From NCBI GenBank assembly GCA_046263155.1, contig JBHELF010000019.1:1-57502 (forward strand): a stretch of 57,502 nucleotides of DNA. The letters are read 5' to 3'. Positions within the stretch are counted from its first letter, which is position 1. Each line of letters begins with the position of its first letter. The translations under genes and the position numbers were made by a program. Origin of the DNA: DATADF01 sp046263155. Lineage in GTDB: Bacteria > Actinomycetota > CADDZG01 > WHSQ01. Under the pieces are notes generated by a model. The model searched no databases. It worked only from the letters and a program-made list of their open reading frames with translations, and was not told the DNA's origin. Positions 1 through 8,410 of the stretch are shown here, piece by piece.

Positions 1-2
1 TC

Positions 3-929
3 GTAGATGCCCTCGAGCGACTTCGCGACGCGCTGGAGGGCAAGGCGAACGAATTCGATCGCATCGTCAAGCCGGCTCGTACGCACCTGCAGGATGCAGT
101 GCCGATTCGTTTGGGTCAGGAGTTTTCCGGCTACGCGGCGGCGGTCGGGAAGGCCTCGGAGCGCATCACGACGGCGGCCGCTTCCGTTGGAGAACTGAAT
201 ATCGGCGCCACCGCCGCGGGCACGGGCATCAACGCCGAGCCCGATTACATAGAGGGGATCGTTCGCTACCTCGGCGAGTTAACCGGCTTCGAGTTGCACC
301 GCGGCGAGAACTTCTTTCGCCTGACTCAATCCGGTGCCGACCTCGCGCATCTGTCGAGCGCGGTGCGGAATGCCGCGGTCGAGGTCTCTCGTATCGCATC
401 GGACCTGAGGCTCCTTGCGTCGGGCCCCCGCACCGCGATCGCGGAGATCATCCTCCCCCCCGTGCAGCCCGGCTCGTCGATCATGCCGGGCAAGGTCAAT
501 CCGTCCATGGCCGAGATGATGAACATGGTCTGCTTCCAGGTAATCGGCTGCGACGAGGTCTGTTCTCTGGCGGCCCACAACGGGCAACTGGATCTCAACG
601 TCTTCTGGCCCTCGTTTGGCTTCAACTTGATGTTTGCCATGACGCTGTTTCGGAACGGCGTGGTCGCGTTCACGGATCGATGCGTCGCCGGTATCCAGGC
701 GGATGAGGAACGCTGCCGCGAATTGGTTGAGCAGTCCTTGATGCTCGTTACGGCTCTGACGGATTACATCGGTTACGAGGAGGCCGCCGCGATTGCGAAG
801 CAGGCCTACAGTGAGCGCAAGACGATTCGGGAGCTGGTGCAGGCCCGCGGCCTCATGTCCGACGAACAGCTCGACAGCGTTCTCGATGCGCTTCCCATGA
901 CGGAGCCGGGCGTCCCGGGGCGAGACTAG
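3..929 (+). CDS. Aspartate ammonia-lyase / class II fumarase family enzyme, C-terminal part
   Basis: The reading frame is open from the window edge and encodes the last 308 residues of an aspartase/fumarase superfamily lyase. These tetrameric cytoplasmic enzymes add or remove water or ammonia across fumarate. The conserved THLQDAVP stretch lies just before the first internal methionine, and the superfamily signature GSSIMPGKVNP (catalytic serine loop) is near position 479. Usual length is about 460-470 residues, so about 160 N-terminal residues lie outside the window. The signature loop reads MPGK as in fumarase, and the C-terminal LMLVTAL/IGYEEAA stretch also resembles FumC, while VQPGSS and the RELVQARGLM segment lean toward aspartase. 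The substrate is left open; no sequence break is visible. Confidence 0.9.
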   Translation, partial: VDALERLRDALEGKANEFDRIVKPARTHLQDAVPIRLGQEFSGYAAAVGKASERITTAAASVGELNIGATAAGTGINAEPDYIEGIVRYLGELTGFELHRGENFFRLTQSGADLAHLSSAVRNAAVEVSRIASDLRLLASGPRTAIAEIILPPVQPGSSIMPGKVNPSMAEMMNMVCFQVIGCDEVCSLAAHNGQLDLNVFWPSFGFNLMFAMTLFRNGVVAFTDRCVAGIQADEERCRELVEQSLMLVTALTDYIGYEEAAAIAKQAYSERKTIRELVQARGLMSDEQLDSVLDALPMTEPGVPGRD

Positions 930-971
930 GCAAACGCCCAATTAGCGCGCGCAACACTCGATAATCGTCGG

Positions 972-2414
972 ATGGGTCGCTTCTTCAAGCGCGAGCCGGA
1001 TCCCTTCGCGGCCGGTCGCTACTCGGGCATCTTGCGAGGGATGGCGAAGCGCGAGAGCGCGCATTTTCCGCACTGGTGGCAGCGAGCTTTGATCGGTGTG
1101 CTCGCCGTATTGCTCATCGCGACGGCCTACGGCCTCTGGCTTTACATCCGTCTGGACAGAGGGCTTAAGGACCCGGATTCTCCAAAGTTGATCGAAACGG
1201 AGGAAGGCGAACCCTTCACGGCGCTGCTGGTCGGCTCCGATTCGCGCACAGGGCTAACCGCGGAGGAGCAGTTTGCTTTGGGAGCCGCCGCGGTAGCCGG
1301 CGAAAGAGCCGACACGTTGATCATCGCCCATGTCGAGCCGGCGACGAACAAGCTGATCATGGTGCAGTTCCCGCGCGATCTCTACGTCCCCATCCTCGAC
1401 GAGGGCGAGGACCGTATCAACTCCGCTTTGCTCGAGGGCCCCCGACATCTCGTGACGGCGGTTTCCGAGCTGACCGGATTAGCGATCAACAAGTACGTGC
1501 AGGTGAACATTGCGGGGTTCCGCGATCTCGTCGATGCCATCGATGGAGTCGACGTTTGCATTGAGGAACCGATTCCTTTCGATCCGCAGACCGGAATCGA
1601 GATCCCACCTGAGGAGGTGGGCTTGGTTCATTTCGACGGTGAACGCGCGCTGCGGTTCGTCAGATCACGTCATTTTCCGACCGGGGACTTCGCTCGTATT
1701 CAGAACCAACAGAAATTTCTCGCGGCTGCCATCGACAAATTGACGTCCGTGTCCACGCTTCTTGATCCGTTGAAGCTTGGGCGCCTTGTGGATATAGCCG
1801 GCGCGAATGTAAAGACGGACGTGTCCACCACCCCGAACGGTCTGCGACGGCTGCTCGACCGCTTCCGCTCCTTCGATCCTGAGCACTACGAGGCCTACAT
1901 CGCCCCCAACCTGGGAACCACGGCGAGTCCGCAGGGTGCCTCCGTCGTGGCCCCCCACATGGAGGCGTTGGAACTCATGTTCGACGCGATTGCGAACGAG
2001 GAGTCGCCTGCGGCCTTCGATGGGATTCCGGATATCGACATCTCGAAGGTCTCGGTGGGGGTCTACAACGGCACGGAAGGCGCGGGAGTGGCCGAGGCGG
2101 CCGCCGATGAGCTGGTGGCGGCGACGAGCAATGGAACCGGCCCCGTGACGATTGCCGACGGAGCCATCTCGAACTGGGCTCGCACGGACTTCGCCCGGAC
2201 CGTGATCCTTTATCGCGCCGGGCAGCGGGAGGCGGCAGAGGTGGTACAGGCTGCCGTCCCAGAAGCCGAGTTGAGGGAGGCCCGGCGGCGCCTTCCTCAC
2301 GGGACCGATGTCGCAGTAATCGTCGGCGAGGGTTTCGAGACCAAACCGATCATCCAGCTGGTTCCCCTGGACTTGCCGCAACCGGCCGCGCTGCCGAGAG
2401 AGTGCCGGAATTAA
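972..2414 (+). CDS. LytR-CpsA-Psr (LCP) family cell-wall glycopolymer ligase
   Basis: A 480-residue membrane-anchored protein of the LCP family, which transfers undecaprenyl-linked glycopolymers to peptidoglycan outside the membrane. One N-terminal membrane helix lies at about residues 37-58. The LCP core follows with the characteristic GSDSRTG, ADTLIIAHV and FPRDLYVPI segments and the late RALRFVRSRH motif, whose arginines contact the pyrophosphate. A C-terminal LytR_C domain begins near residue 355 (VSVGVYNGT). The ATG at 972 is favoured because GATAAT (960-965) ends six bases upstream, a leaderless-type arrangement; ATG 1041 is an alternative. Its stop overlaps the stop of the convergent glycosyltransferase (TTAA). 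Position at the head of a polysaccharide block supports the role. Confidence 0.9.
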   Translation: MGRFFKREPDPFAAGRYSGILRGMAKRESAHFPHWWQRALIGVLAVLLIATAYGLWLYIRLDRGLKDPDSPKLIETEEGEPFTALLVGSDSRTGLTAEEQFALGAAAVAGERADTLIIAHVEPATNKLIMVQFPRDLYVPILDEGEDRINSALLEGPRHLVTAVSELTGLAINKYVQVNIAGFRDLVDAIDGVDVCIEEPIPFDPQTGIEIPPEEVGLVHFDGERALRFVRSRHFPTGDFARIQNQQKFLAAAIDKLTSVSTLLDPLKLGRLVDIAGANVKTDVSTTPNGLRRLLDRFRSFDPEHYEAYIAPNLGTTASPQGASVVAPHMEALELMFDAIANEESPAAFDGIPDIDISKVSVGVYNGTEGAGVAEAAADELVAATSNGTGPVTIADGAISNWARTDFARTVILYRAGQREAAEVVQAAVPEAELREARRRLPHGTDVAVIVGEGFETKPIIQLVPLDLPQPAALPRECRN

Positions 2415-3628
2415 CGTGACAGGCGCGCGAAAAGCCCCTCGTACTTGTTCGCGACCGCGGTGGGCGAGGCGGTACTGCGCGCGAAGCGCCGCGCGCTCCG
2501 GCCCATGCGGGTGACTTCATCGGGTGACTGGGTCAGGTTGCGGATCGCTTTCGACAGGGCTTCGGCATCCTCGGGAGGAACGACGACTCCGGAGCCGGAA
2601 CGCTCGACGAGTTCCGCTATTTCGCTCCGCGAATCGACGCACGCGATCAAAGGCCGACCGGCGGCAAGGATCGAATAGACCTTGGAGGGAAAGCTCGCTT
2701 GAGCCAGGCCCCTTTTGAGCGGTACTAGATGCACATCGGCTGCGGCTAGGACCTCGGGAAGAAGCTCCGGCGGCTGGAGGTCGACGAAGCGCACGTTTGG
2801 CAATCCGGAAGCTTTTTTCTGCAGTGCCGCGCGGCTCGCCCCCTGGCCGTTGATCACAAAGACGACGTCCTCATCGTGGCTCAGCGCAGCGGCGCTTTCG
2901 ATCACAGGGTCCAGTGCCTGGGAAAGTCCGACGTTGCCCGCATACATGACCACGGTCTTCCCGCGGAGTCCGTGTTGTTTCCGGTACGCGTTCTCCTTCT
3001 TGCCGGGTTTGATCAGGTCCAGATCCACGAAATTGGGGATCACCTCTACGGGAGTGTCGGAGGCTTTCGAAGCAATGTTTCGCTGCTGGTCGTCGGAGAG
3101 GGCCGTGACGACATCAGCTCGTTTGTAAAGGAATGTTTCGAGCGCCCGGGCCCCCCGAATCAGACCCGGACTGGTCAGAACCCCAAGCTCCACGACTACG
3201 TCGGGATAGATGTCTTGCACATTGAAGACGAACGCCGCGTTCCGCCGCCGGGCCGCTATCCAGCCTGAAAGGCCCAGCGTGAGAGGAGGCGACATCGCCA
3301 TAACGACGTCCGCGGGTGCGCCGCGAGACGCGATTCGTGCAGCGAGCAAACTGAATCCCACGAAGGCGGCGGCGCGCTTGGGAACGCTGAGCTTGTCCTG
3401 AACGGCAAACGGGTGGAGCCGAGCGATCCGGCCCCACGGTTTGTCCTCGTAGCGCACGATCTTTCCTTGCCACGCGGGCTCTATCCGATGCTCCCGGTAC
3501 CAGGGCAGCGCCGTGACCACCTCGATCTCGTGGCCTCGAGAGCCGAGCTCTGAGACGAGCCTCGTAGCCAGTGCTCCGGTGGGGGCCACATCCGGTTCGA
3601 AGTGAGGTGTGAGGAGGACCAGTCTCAT
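2411..3628 (-). CDS. Glycosyltransferase family 4 (WbuB-like)
   Basis: A 405-residue GT-B fold glycosyltransferase. The N-terminal Rossmann half opens with MRLVLLTPHFEPDVAPTG and a glycine-rich acceptor loop. The C-terminal half carries the donor-binding region with VVMYAGNVG, VPLKRGLAQASFPSKV and a glutamate-containing SGSGVVVPPED segment, typical of nucleotide-sugar GT4 enzymes such as WbuB. It has no signal peptide and probably acts on lipid-linked sugars at the inner face of the membrane. The start ATG overlaps the stop of the upstream glycosyltransferase on the same strand (ATGA-type overlap), so the two are translationally coupled. Donor and acceptor cannot be read from sequence. Confidence 0.88.
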   Translation of the reverse strand: MRLVLLTPHFEPDVAPTGALATRLVSELGSRGHEIEVVTALPWYREHRIEPAWQGKIVRYEDKPWGRIARLHPFAVQDKLSVPKRAAAFVGFSLLAARIASRGAPADVVMAMSPPLTLGLSGWIAARRRNAAFVFNVQDIYPDVVVELGVLTSPGLIRGARALETFLYKRADVVTALSDDQQRNIASKASDTPVEVIPNFVDLDLIKPGKKENAYRKQHGLRGKTVVMYAGNVGLSQALDPVIESAAALSHDEDVVFVINGQGASRAALQKKASGLPNVRFVDLQPPELLPEVLAAADVHLVPLKRGLAQASFPSKVYSILAAGRPLIACVDSRSEIAELVERSGSGVVVPPEDAEALSKAIRNLTQSPDEVTRMGRSARRFARSTASPTAVANKYEGLFARLSR

Positions 3629-4752
3629 AACGTCGTTTCAAGCGCGTGCAAGTACGCGTCCTCCAAGACGCCCGCCGAGCGATCCCACCAAAAGTCCTGC
3701 GCCCGAGCGCGGCCCGCCTTGGCCATGGTCGAACGGGCCGACTCGTCCTCGAGCATCTCTGTCATAGCGACCGACCAGTCTTCGGGGTTATCCGGCGATA
3801 TGAGCCTCCCGGCGTTGGAGACGACTTCCGGCAGCGCCGTCGCGTCCGCGGCCAGAACCGGGCAGCCACAACTCATCGCCTCGAGGATCGGGGCGCCGAA
3901 GCCTTCGAACCGTGATGGGAAGGTCAGCCCGCTGGCCTCGTAGTAGAGCGCGTCGAGATCCTCCATGGGGACGTAACCCAGACGCCGCACGCGACTCTCG
4001 ATGCCAAGCTTGCGGATCTCATCGAAGATCTTGACCTCCATCGATCCCTTAGCCCCCGTGAGCACGAGCGTTGTATGGGGGTGAACTTTCAATAGGCGCG
4101 CGAACGCGTCGATCAGTACCAAGTGGTTCTTGTGCGGATAAGTGATCGCGGGATAAACGAAAAATGGATCGGGCAGCTCGTAGACCGTCCGAATGTTGCG
4201 GGTCGGTCGTCCGCGATCGTGCGGGGAGATCCCGTGGGGGACGACGAGGACGATTCCGGGATCGATATGCAACCGCTCGAGGACGGTTCGCCGGGTGAAT
4301 TCGCTCGGCGTGAGAATCAGGCGCGCGGCCTCCGCGGATCTTGGAACCATGCTCTTCAGGTAACGCAGTTTCGTGCCCGTGAAGTATTCCGGGTAGTAGA
4401 GGTACTGAAGGTCGTGGATCGTGAGCAGCGGCCGTGCTGTTCGCACGGGGGGAATTGTCCCGCCCGCATGATGGACAAGATCGATCTTCCTCAGGCGGCA
4501 CTGCGCCGCAAGCCACGAGTTCTCTCCCGCCACCCGAAACGACTTCCATTGTCCAGAAAGCGGCGCGAACGCGATCTTGAATGTGCTCGCCAGATCGGGG
4601 TGAGCCTCGGCGAATTGCGGAAGCGCAAACAGTGTGTAGTCGAGTTTGGACCCTCGCTCGGCGAGCCCCCGCAACAAGCGGGTCGTGTAGGTCTCGCTGC
4701 CCCCGACGCGTCCGGGCACGAGCCACAGCAGATTGATCCCAACCTTGCTCAC
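3625..4752 (-). CDS. Glycosyltransferase family 4 (mannosyltransferase-like)
   Basis: A GT4-type glycosyltransferase of 375 residues. It shows the N-terminal GGSETYTTRLLRGL loop, then ILTPSEFTRR, the donor-site segment FVYPAITYPHKNHLVLI, and the C-terminal EX7E-type region FPSRFEGFGAPILEAMSCG, in which the glutamates bind the nucleotide sugar. The downstream gene overlaps its end by four bases. Two tandem GTG codons (4755 and 4752) could start it. GTG 4752 is favoured because GACAAT on the minus strand (4764-4759) ends six bases before it, as expected for a leaderless mRNA. A divergent glycosyltransferase begins 91 bases away, with a G-rich repeat between the two promoters. Confidence 0.88.
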   Translation of the reverse strand: MSKVGINLLWLVPGRVGGSETYTTRLLRGLAERGSKLDYTLFALPQFAEAHPDLASTFKIAFAPLSGQWKSFRVAGENSWLAAQCRLRKIDLVHHAGGTIPPVRTARPLLTIHDLQYLYYPEYFTGTKLRYLKSMVPRSAEAARLILTPSEFTRRTVLERLHIDPGIVLVVPHGISPHDRGRPTRNIRTVYELPDPFFVYPAITYPHKNHLVLIDAFARLLKVHPHTTLVLTGAKGSMEVKIFDEIRKLGIESRVRRLGYVPMEDLDALYYEASGLTFPSRFEGFGAPILEAMSCGCPVLAADATALPEVVSNAGRLISPDNPEDWSVAMTEMLEDESARSTMAKAGRARAQDFWWDRSAGVLEDAYLHALETTL

Positions 4753-4780
4753 CACACGATTGTCCCTCAGTGACGGTTTC

Positions 4781-4806
4781 CGGGCGGGCGGGTGGCCGGC
4801 CAGACC
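4781..4806 (+). repeat. G-rich intergenic repeat, copy A
   Basis: This site has the core GGGCGGGCGGGTGGCC followed by GGCCAGACC. It lies between two divergent glycosyltransferase genes and 49 bases upstream of the -10-like TACTCT of the plus-strand gene. Near-identical copies are at 35000-35026, 38325-38353 and, inverted, 52633-52660, with a degenerate inverted copy at 37802-37835. The part after the G-runs often reads TGGCnnnCCA, a short dyad. A protein-binding site or a G-quadruplex are both possible. Confidence 0.6.
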
Positions 4807-4843
4807 GAGTCGCTACCTTCGAAGGCGACCTACTCTGTAGCGC

Positions 4844-5917
4844 ATGAAGGTTGCGTTCGATGCGGCGCCGTTGCTCGATCCGCCGACCGGGATCGGACGT
4901 TATGTGCGCGAGCTGGGAGATGCCTTAGAGGATCAAGGGGTCGATGTGAAGAGGTACGCCGTGTCCTTCACGGGAGTCAACCGAGATCGCATCGCTCGTT
5001 GGAGGGTTCCCGCCATGATCGCGCAGGCCTCGTGGCGACGGTTCGGCAAACCTTCGATACGACGACTGGTGGGCGACGTGGACGTCCTCCATGCGACGAA
5101 TTTTGTGCTTCCCCCCTTGCCGGGTGTACCCGCGGTCGTCACCGTGCACGATCTCGGGTTCTTTCGAAGCGATGTGTTTCCCGGCGGAGAGCGACTACGC
5201 GATCTTGTCCCATGGTCCATTCAGCGCGCCTCGATGGTTCTCGTTCCCAGTGTTGCCATTCAGGTGGAGCTGACCGAGCTAATGGACGTGGACGCAGATA
5301 GGGTCGTCGTTACTCCGGAGGGTGTATCGCAGATCTTTTTCGGCGCCACTCCGCTCGCTCCCGGAGCACTGGCTCGTCTCGGGATCAGACCGCCATTCGT
5401 TCTCGCGGCAGGGACCTTGCAGCCCCGTAAGAACCTCGCCCGCTTGCTCGCGGCCTGGTCGGCGGTATCCGCGGAGTTCTCCGAATGGACGCTCGTGCTG
5501 GCGGGTCCGCGCGGCTGGGGCCCGAACCTTCCAGAGACCCCAAGGGTCGTGTTGCCGGGCTGGGTCGGTGACGAGACTCTGCCGGGCCTCCTCGCTGCTG
5601 CAGACATCTTTTGTTACCCATCTCTGTACGAGGGGTTCGGGCTGCCGCCGCTCGAGGCCATGGCGGCGGGAACTTCGGTCCTCGCCGGTCGTTATTCCGC
5701 GGCGGAGGAGGTGCTCGGCGACGCGGCCCTGCTTGTCGACCCCACCGATGTTGACGCGCTCGCCCAAGGCCTGGTGCATCTGGCTACCGACGATCGTGCC
5801 CGTGTCCGGATGGCTCGGGCGGGAAAGGCCCGGGCGGCGTCGTACTCCTGGGAGAAAGCGGCCACTCTCACGGCCGCGGCCTACCGAAGATGCGTTGAAG
5901 TTGTGCCTCATAGATAG
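4844..5917 (+). CDS. Glycosyltransferase family 4
   Basis: A 357-residue GT-B glycosyltransferase. It opens with MKVAFDAAPLLDPPTGIGRY, whose TGIGRYVREL acceptor loop is typical of family 1/4 enzymes. VVTVHDLGFF, FVLAAGTLQPRKNLARL and FCYPSLYEGFGLPPLEAMAA follow, the last holding the two donor-binding glutamates. ATG 4844 is supported by TACTCT at 4831-4836, seven bases upstream, with no Shine-Dalgarno sequence. It is divergent from the 4752 gene and followed by the SpoIID-LGFP gene, within the surface-polysaccharide block. The exact sugar is unknown. Confidence 0.9.
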   Translation: MKVAFDAAPLLDPPTGIGRYVRELGDALEDQGVDVKRYAVSFTGVNRDRIARWRVPAMIAQASWRRFGKPSIRRLVGDVDVLHATNFVLPPLPGVPAVVTVHDLGFFRSDVFPGGERLRDLVPWSIQRASMVLVPSVAIQVELTELMDVDADRVVVTPEGVSQIFFGATPLAPGALARLGIRPPFVLAAGTLQPRKNLARLLAAWSAVSAEFSEWTLVLAGPRGWGPNLPETPRVVLPGWVGDETLPGLLAAADIFCYPSLYEGFGLPPLEAMAAGTSVLAGRYSAAEEVLGDAALLVDPTDVDALAQGLVHLATDDRARVRMARAGKARAASYSWEKAATLTAAAYRRCVEVVPHR

Positions 5918-5940
5918 ATAAGTTGCGTATTGTGATAGCG

Positions 5941-7902
5941 ATGATCCGTCCTCTAAGTCGTTTTTGTGTGCTCGCCGCCGCCGTATTGATGCTGAGCGGT
6001 TCGCTCGCCGCGGCCGCCACGAGGGTCACCATCGACGGCGGCGGCTACGGACACGGCATCGGCATGTCGCAGTACGGCGCCTATGGACGCGCCTTGAATG
6101 GAGCCTCCGCGGCGAACATCCTGGAGCACTACTACACGGGCGCCTCCGTCTCCAGCGCCGGGCTTCCGGCCCGGCTCCGCGTGGGGATGCTCCAAGGTCG
6201 GAACTCCATCTCCTTCACCTCGGAGTCCTTCGAGGGAGGGGACGGCTTGATGAAGTTCAAGCTCCCCGGGCAGAACGCGGTTGCCGCCGGAAACGCCGGA
6301 ATTACGTGGCGCCTCGAACCAAGCTCCACGGGAGGCATTCGGATCTTTCGAAACAACGAGCGTGTCTCTTTTGAGGGACGGACTGTTTTCGGAGATACCG
6401 ATACCCCGCTTCTTGCGATCTACGAGAAATTCGCAAGCATGGTGCGAGTCCTTCAGAAGGAGCACGCCTACCCGTATGGCTACATGGAGATAGGCACTTA
6501 CTCGAGCAACTCCTGCACCAACGGATTCTGTTTGCGACTCGTTCTAGTCATTCCCATGCAGAAGTACCTCTATGGGCTCGGCGAGGTGCCTTCGTCTTGG
6601 CCGCGGGCCGTATTGCGCGCGCAGGCGATCGCCGGTCGCACCTACGCCTACGAAAAGGTCACTCGACTCGGCCAACACAACATGCCCTGCGACTGTGCCG
6701 TCTACGACTCCGTCATCGATCAGGCGTACATCGGAGATTCGAAGAGATCGGGCTCCGCCGAGTTCTGGATCAAGTGGAGATCGGCAGTGGACGAGACGAA
6801 TGGAAAGGTCATCCTGTACCAGGGAAAGCCGATCCAGGCCCTCTATTCCTCTTCATCGGGCGGTCACACGGAACACAACGAGAACGTTTGGGGTGGGTCC
6901 CCGGTCCCATATCTGCGCGGCGTCCCCGACGAACCGGACGCGGTGGACGCGAACCCGAATCACACCTGGCAAGTCACGATGAGCTGGGACGAGTTCGCCT
7001 CGAAGCTGCAGAGCTACTACAACTCGAGGCAGGGATTCCGCTTCGGCAAGCTCGTCGACTTTGAGCTGGTGGAGCCGTTTGGAATATCGGGACGCGTCAC
7101 CGTCGTGAAGGCTCCGGACAGCGGGGGGGTTCGCATTGTGGGCACCGAGGCGAACGTCCGCGTTAGCGGATGGTCCACGCGCTCTGCCCTCGGGATCAAG
7201 GACACGCTCTACAGGGTGAAGATCTCGTACGACGTCGGCAGTCGATTTCGCGCTAAGTACCGCAGTCTGAACGGTGCGCCGGGCGAGCCCACAGGCATTC
7301 CTTATCCCGTGCCCAAGCGGGCTCGAAATCCTCTCGGACGGGCCCAGGATTTCACCCGCGGCCGGATGACCTACACGTACTCGACCGAGAAGGCGACGTG
7401 GCAGCGGGGGCCGATCCTCGCCAAGTACGACAGGTTGGGTCGCGAGAGGTCTCCGCTGGGCATGCCCACCTCCGACGTCTGGGGTGAGGGTCGTTATCGG
7501 GGCGCCAACTACACCTATGGTTCGATCTACTGGTCGAAGAGAAGAGGTGCTCATTCGGTTGTACGTAGTTTTCGTGAGGCTTACTGGGAGCTCCGTGGAG
7601 TAAAGGGTCCGCTGGGCTTACCGGTCAAGGAGCGCCGACGAGCCGACAGCCTGCCCGACGGAGGCATGCGGCAGCGCTTCGCGCGGGGGACGATCTATCT
7701 CAACCCCGACCTCAAGGCCGCGTTCGGCCTGTGGGGTCCGGTCGAGCGCCGCTATCGAGAACTGGGTGAGGCGACGTCGCGCTGCGGATATCCGGAATCG
7801 CATCTCGTCGTTGATGAGTTCGGTCAGCGGGCGCGTTTTGCGCACGGTTTGATCAGCTGGACGACTCATGGAGGTATAGAGGTCGAATGCTCGGGGGCCT
7901 AG
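5941..7902 (+). CDS. Secreted SpoIID-domain protein with C-terminal LGFP repeats
   Basis: A 653-residue exported protein. A signal peptide covers about residues 1-25 (SRFCVLAAAVLMLSG, then AAA). The SpoIID/LytB amidase-enhancer-like domain follows, with the GYGHGIGMSQYGA segment early and the PSSWPRAVLRAQAIAGRTYA and YSSSSGGHTE segments later; SpoIID enzymes cleave peptidoglycan glycan strands. The last 220 residues hold about four LGFP-type repeats (for example SPLGMPTS and GPLGLPVKE), which bind the cell wall in actinobacteria. A TTG at 5923 would lengthen the protein, but TATTGT (5928-5933) lies seven bases before ATG 5941, so 5941 is preferred. The SpoIID plus LGFP combination suggests a wall-bound peptidoglycan enzyme rather than a sporulation protein. 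Confidence 0.87.
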   Translation: MIRPLSRFCVLAAAVLMLSGSLAAAATRVTIDGGGYGHGIGMSQYGAYGRALNGASAANILEHYYTGASVSSAGLPARLRVGMLQGRNSISFTSESFEGGDGLMKFKLPGQNAVAAGNAGITWRLEPSSTGGIRIFRNNERVSFEGRTVFGDTDTPLLAIYEKFASMVRVLQKEHAYPYGYMEIGTYSSNSCTNGFCLRLVLVIPMQKYLYGLGEVPSSWPRAVLRAQAIAGRTYAYEKVTRLGQHNMPCDCAVYDSVIDQAYIGDSKRSGSAEFWIKWRSAVDETNGKVILYQGKPIQALYSSSSGGHTEHNENVWGGSPVPYLRGVPDEPDAVDANPNHTWQVTMSWDEFASKLQSYYNSRQGFRFGKLVDFELVEPFGISGRVTVVKAPDSGGVRIVGTEANVRVSGWSTRSALGIKDTLYRVKISYDVGSRFRAKYRSLNGAPGEPTGIPYPVPKRARNPLGRAQDFTRGRMTYTYSTEKATWQRGPILAKYDRLGRERSPLGMPTSDVWGEGRYRGANYTYGSIYWSKRRGAHSVVRSFREAYWELRGVKGPLGLPVKERRRADSLPDGGMRQRFARGTIYLNPDLKAAFGLWGPVERRYRELGEATSRCGYPESHLVVDEFGQRARFAHGLISWTTHGGIEVECSGA

Positions 7903-7921
7903 TGCCGCGATTTGGAGCACC

Positions 7922-7927
7922 TAGGAT
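7922..7927 (+). promoter_or_regulatory. -10-like TAGGAT of a leaderless-type promoter
   Basis: TAGGAT ends six bases before the ATG at 7934, which lacks a Shine-Dalgarno sequence. Transcription would start at or next to the A of the start codon. No convincing -35 is seen. Confidence 0.55.
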
Positions 7928-7933
7928 CGCCCG

Positions 7934-8395
7934 ATGGCTATAGAGGTTCCTCCTCCCGAAGCACTCCCCGCAGTCGCCGCGACGACACCATCTAGAACGA
8001 GCACGCTGATTTCCGTGGCGCTTCTTGTGATCAGTGTTGGTTTTGCCGTCGCGGGCCAGCTCACGCTCAAGTACGCCATGGACAGAGTCGGCCGGATAGG
8101 AAGCGTGCAGGTCTCGGAGCCGGCCAAGACTTTCGCTCGCGCGGCGAAAGAGCCCTCACTTTGGGCGGGTCTGACCTTGTTCGCGATCTCGGCGCTGTTT
8201 TGGCTCGTCGTGCTCTCTCGAGTGGATCTCTCGCTGGCCTACCCATTCGTGGGCCTGTCGTATGTAGTCGTCGTCGCGTTTTCAAAGTTCTTCCTGAACG
8301 AAAACGTTCCCGGCTTGCGCTGGCTGGGCGTCGTTGTGGTTGCCATCGGTATCGCCCTGGTGGGACTCTCGTCTCGCAGCGTCTCCGGCAGCTAA
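7934..8395 (+). CDS. EamA/SMR-like small four-helix membrane protein
   Basis: A 153-residue integral membrane protein with four predicted helices at about residues 22-45, 76-95, 98-118 and 125-147. This is the size and topology of half-size EamA/small multidrug resistance family members. The LAYPFVGLSYVVVVAFSKFFLNE segment followed by GVVVVAIGIALVG is typical of this fold. Relatives beside polysaccharide genes include ArnE/ArnF-type flippase subunits, so flipping or exporting a lipid-linked sugar is plausible but inferred from context. A second subunit is not seen nearby. The stop lies 15 bases before the nucleotidyltransferase, suggesting one transcript. Confidence 0.8.
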   Translation: MAIEVPPPEALPAVAATTPSRTSTLISVALLVISVGFAVAGQLTLKYAMDRVGRIGSVQVSEPAKTFARAAKEPSLWAGLTLFAISALFWLVVLSRVDLSLAYPFVGLSYVVVVAFSKFFLNENVPGLRWLGVVVVAIGIALVGLSSRSVSGS

Positions 8396-8410
8396 CGCCC
8401 CGCGCGGCGA

